A DNA stretch of 7,127 bases from contig JAQUZL010000095.1 in assembly GCA_028691385.1 (NCBI GenBank), positions 1-7,127 on the forward strand, written 5' to 3'. Within the stretch, counting starts at the first letter, position 1, and each line of letters starts with the position of its first letter. The notes beneath the pieces are model-generated. The model had not been told where the DNA came from. It worked only from the letters and a program-made list of their open reading frames with translations, and searched no databases. This DNA is from Oscillospiraceae bacterium (GTDB lineage Bacteria; Bacillota; Clostridia; Oscillospirales; Oscillospiraceae). Positions 4,952-7,127 of the stretch are shown here, one piece after another. Both the position numbers and the translations under genes were made by a program.

Positions 4952-6550
4952 ATGATTACAGTCAACAATCTCGGCGTACAGTTCGGCGGCAGCACGCTGT
5001 TTCAGCACGTCGATCTTCAATTTACCGCCGGAAACTGCTATGGTATTATCGGCGCAAATGGCGCAGGAAAATCTACATTTCTGAAAATTCTGTCCGGTGA
5101 TCTGGAATCCACCACCGGTGATGTTTTTATCAAACCGGGCGCGCGCCTGTCCGTTCTGCAGCAGGATCAGTTTCAATACGACGCGTTCACCGTGCTCGAC
5201 ACCGTCATTATGGGCAATCAGCACCTCTATAATGTGATGAAAGAAAAGGACGCGCTGTATGAAAAGCCGGATTTCAGCGACGCCGACGGCATTCGCGCCG
5301 CAGAGCTGGAAGCGGAGTTCGCCGATATGGGCGGCTGGGAAGCGGAGTCCGACGCAAGTCAGCTGCTGCAGGGACTGGGTATTCCCGTTGACCTGCACTA
5401 TGACTGCATGGCGGATACCGACGGCCGCGTCAAGCTGAAGGTGTTGCTGGCACAGGCGCTGTTCGGCAATCCCGACATCGTCATGCTGGACGAGCCGACC
5501 AACAACCTGGACATTGCCTCCACCGAATGGCTGGAGGACTTTTTGCTGGACTTCCCCAACATGGTCATCGTCGTGAGCCATGACCGGCATTTTCTCAACA
5601 CCGTCTGCACCCACATTGTGGACATTGACTTTGGAAAAATTCGGATGTATGTCGGCAACTACGATTTCTGGTACGAGTCAAGCCAGCTGGTACAGTCGCT
5701 GATGCGCAATCAGAACAAGCGCAACGAGGAGAAAGTCAAGGAATTGCAGGAATTCATTTCCCGCTTCTCCGCCAACAAGTCCAAGTCCAAGCAGGCCACC
5801 TCGCGGCGCAAGCTGCTTGACAAGCTCTCCGTCGATGAAATGCCTGCCTCCTCTCGCCGCTATCCTTTTGTGGGCTTCAAGCCGGATCGTGAGGTTGGCA
5901 AGGACATTCTGGCGGTGGACGGCATCTGCAAAACCATTGACGGCGTCAAGCTGCTGGACAACGTGACATTTTCCATGGCGCGCGGCGACCGCATTGTGTT
6001 TGTCGGCGACAACGAAATGGCACAGACGACGCTTTTCAAAATTCTAACGGGCGAGTTGGAGCCCGACGCAGGCACGTTCAAATGGGGCTCCACCACCACC
6101 CAAAGCTATTTTCCCAAGGACAATTCCGCTTTTTTTGACGGCTGCGAGATGAACCTTGTGGACTGGATGCGCCAGTTCTCCGACGACCAGTCCGAAAGCT
6201 ATCTGCGCGGCTTCCTTGGCCGGATGCTGTTCTCCGGCGATGACGTCTACAAGCAGGTCAAGGTGCTCTCCGGCGGCGAAAAGGTGCGCTGCATGCTCTC
6301 GCGCATGATGCTCTCCGGCGCAAACATTCTGCTGCTCGATCAGCCGCTGAACCATCTGGATCTGGAGTCCATCACCGCCGTGAACAACGGCCTTGCGGCA
6401 TACCCCAGCAACATTTTGCTGGCCTGCCACGACCATGAAATGCTGCAAACCATCGGCACTCGCGTCATTGAATTTTTGCCGGACGGCACAATCTTTGACC
6501 GCGCCAGTGATTACGAAAGCTATCTTGCATTTAAAAAAGAACACGCATAA
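4952..6550 (+). CDS. ABC-F family ATPase (YbiT/YkpA-like), one composite ATP site degenerate
   Basis: 532-residue soluble protein with two ABC cassettes and no membrane segments; ABC-F proteins act on the ribosome, near the E site, as translation or antibiotic-protection factors. NBD1: Walker A GANGAGKST (34-42, K40), signature position ADTDGRVKLKV (about 154-164) instead of LSGGE/Q, Walker B MLDEPTNNLD (D180, E181), H-loop H210. Charged linker about 240-300 with KQATSRRKLLDKL, the segment that reaches toward the P-site tRNA in relatives. NBD2: Walker A GDNEMAQTT (352-360; Gln358 in place of the Lys), intact signature LSGGEK (439-444), Walker B LLLDQPLNHLD (D463, Gln464 in place of the catalytic Glu), H493. 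ATG at 4952 is preceded by AAAAGG 9 nt upstream; the in-frame ATG at 4943 directly abuts that site and is rejected. Subfamily is judged from the YFPKD and LNHLDLESI segments. Nothing nearby points to antibiotic resistance, so a general translation role is more likely. Confidence 0.93.
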   Translation: MITVNNLGVQFGGSTLFQHVDLQFTAGNCYGIIGANGAGKSTFLKILSGDLESTTGDVFIKPGARLSVLQQDQFQYDAFTVLDTVIMGNQHLYNVMKEKDALYEKPDFSDADGIRAAELEAEFADMGGWEAESDASQLLQGLGIPVDLHYDCMADTDGRVKLKVLLAQALFGNPDIVMLDEPTNNLDIASTEWLEDFLLDFPNMVIVVSHDRHFLNTVCTHIVDIDFGKIRMYVGNYDFWYESSQLVQSLMRNQNKRNEEKVKELQEFISRFSANKSKSKQATSRRKLLDKLSVDEMPASSRRYPFVGFKPDREVGKDILAVDGICKTIDGVKLLDNVTFSMARGDRIVFVGDNEMAQTTLFKILTGELEPDAGTFKWGSTTTQSYFPKDNSAFFDGCEMNLVDWMRQFSDDQSESYLRGFLGRMLFSGDDVYKQVKVLSGGEKVRCMLSRMMLSGANILLLDQPLNHLDLESITAVNNGLAAYPSNILLACHDHEMLQTIGTRVIEFLPDGTIFDRASDYESYLAFKKEHA

Positions 6551-6554
6551 AAAT

Positions 6555-6591
6555 ATCCGGCGCAGCAGTTCAACTGCTGCGCCGGATTTTT
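6555..6591. terminator. bidirectional intrinsic terminator between abcF and the Ig-like gene
   Basis: A 14-bp perfect stem (6555-6568 with 6574-6587) and loop TTCAA. On the plus strand it is followed by TTTT ending the ABC-F transcript; on the minus strand it is followed by ATATTTTTATG ending the Ig-like gene. It fills the 48-nt gap between two convergent stops. Confidence 0.92.
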
Positions 6592-6598
6592 ATCGTCG

Positions 6599-7127
6599 TT
6601 ATTTCACGCGAATCACGCACTCCATGCTCTGGCCGCCCACCGTCACGGTGACCGTTGCCATACCCGCGCTGCCAGCGGTTACCGTGCGTCCGCTGATGGA
6701 CGCAATCCCGCCATCCGTGGTACTGAGCGTACCGTCGGAAACCGCATTGCCACCGGCGTCATAAACGCCGATGCGGAACGATTCACCCGCCTGAAGCGTG
6801 ACGTCCGTGTGGCTAAGGTGATAACCGTTTCCGGTTTCAGCGGTATCGGGGGAAACCGGCGCAACGGTACCGCCTGAAAACTTACAGCGGACAATGCACT
6901 CCAGCGCCTTGCCATTCACCGTTGCCGTCACCGTGGCCGTGCCGCCGGATACCGCCGTCAAAGCGCCATCCGCTACCGAAACCACGCTGGGATTGCTACT
7001 GGTCCATGTGACCGTATCGCCGCTGCCGAGGCCACTCACGCGCAGCTTGGTTGTTTCTCCGGCAGAAAACAAGGTAATGTCTTCCGCGCTGATTTCATAG
7101 TCGCCTTCCGGCTCTGCCAGTACCGGA
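6599..7127 (-). CDS. Ig-like (BIG_2) domain protein, C-terminal part, 5' end beyond window
   Basis: The frame is open from the right window edge to TAA at 6599, giving 175 visible residues; the true start lies outside. An internal TTG at 7072 is in frame but is not a plausible start because the same Ig domain already begins before it. Seen: two tandem bacterial Ig-like group 2 domains, the first including TVTWTSSNPSVVSV, then GGTATVTATVNGKALECIV; the second including DVTLQAGESFRIGVYDAGG, then GMATVTVTVGGQSMECVI, ending three residues later. A Pro/Thr/Gly-rich link of about 20 residues joins them. Each domain has a Cys in its last strand (ECIV, ECVI) and the first has a second Cys three residues later. 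Such domains usually sit on secreted or surface-anchored proteins as beta-sandwich spacers or adhesion modules. No sorting signal follows the last domain, so any anchor or enzyme part must be N-terminal, outside the window. Confidence 0.88.
   Translation of the reverse strand, partial: PVLAEPEGDYEISAEDITLFSAGETTKLRVSGLGSGDTVTWTSSNPSVVSVADGALTAVSGGTATVTATVNGKALECIVRCKFSGGTVAPVSPDTAETGNGYHLSHTDVTLQAGESFRIGVYDAGGNAVSDGTLSTTDGGIASISGRTVTAGSAGMATVTVTVGGQSMECVIRVK

Noticed and set aside
4916..5614. Minus-strand open frame of 232 codons opposite the first ABC-F cassette
   Set aside because: Shadow of the ABC-F gene, which has conserved motifs in its own frame; this frame also covers the divergent promoter region.
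1..7127. CRISPR arrays, toxin-antitoxin pairs, defence or biosynthetic clusters
   Set aside because: No regularly spaced repeats and no matching gene content were seen on either strand.

Overview
The window looks like a chromosomal segment of a Gram-positive, low-to-moderate-GC anaerobe of the class Clostridia, plausibly an Oscillospiraceae/Ruminococcaceae-type gut bacterium. This placement is inferred from an exact CIRCE heat-shock operator, strong AGGAGG-type ribosome binding sites, vegetative TATAAT/TTGNNN promoters, a DUF815-type ATPase, a two-domain Ig-like secreted-type protein and an IS200-like remnant of a kind common in these genomes. No marker gene allows a species call.

Layout from left to right. 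(1) Positions 1-1062, minus strand: a two-gene operon with its own promoter. It encodes a flavodoxin-fold NAD(P)H-dependent oxidoreductase with a cysteine-rich cluster, followed 15 nt later by a ChrA-type (chromate ion transporter family) membrane protein cut off by the window edge. (2) About 1063-1340: no intact gene. It holds a decayed IS200/IS605-like element: a large hairpin that buries a perfect Shine-Dalgarno sequence, a frameshifted start of a tnpA transposase, and a small GC-rich hairpin. (3) 1341-1540, minus strand: tRNA-Ser(GGA) with promoter, encoded CCA and intrinsic terminator. (4) 1612-3625, minus strand: htpG (bacterial Hsp90) with a promoter overlapped by an exact CIRCE operator, and a long stem-loop right after its stop. 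(5) 3650-4865, minus strand: a DUF815-family AAA+ ATPase. (6) 4952-6591, plus strand and divergent from (5): a two-cassette ABC-F ATPase, ended by a strong bidirectional terminator. (7) 6599-7127, minus strand and convergent: the C-terminal part of a protein with two bacterial Ig-like (BIG_2) domains, open at the right edge.

Most of the window is housekeeping or stress physiology: protein folding (HtpG), translation (tRNA-Ser, ABC-F) and redox/ion handling (flavoprotein plus ChrA). The points most worth a second look are: the ABC-F protein, in which all elements of one composite ATP site are degenerate while all elements of the other are intact; the exact CIRCE operator on htpG; and the IS200-like remnant, in which the RBS-hiding hairpin survived while the transposase did not. 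I did not find a convincing new multi-gene system such as a defence island, CRISPR array or biosynthetic cluster.
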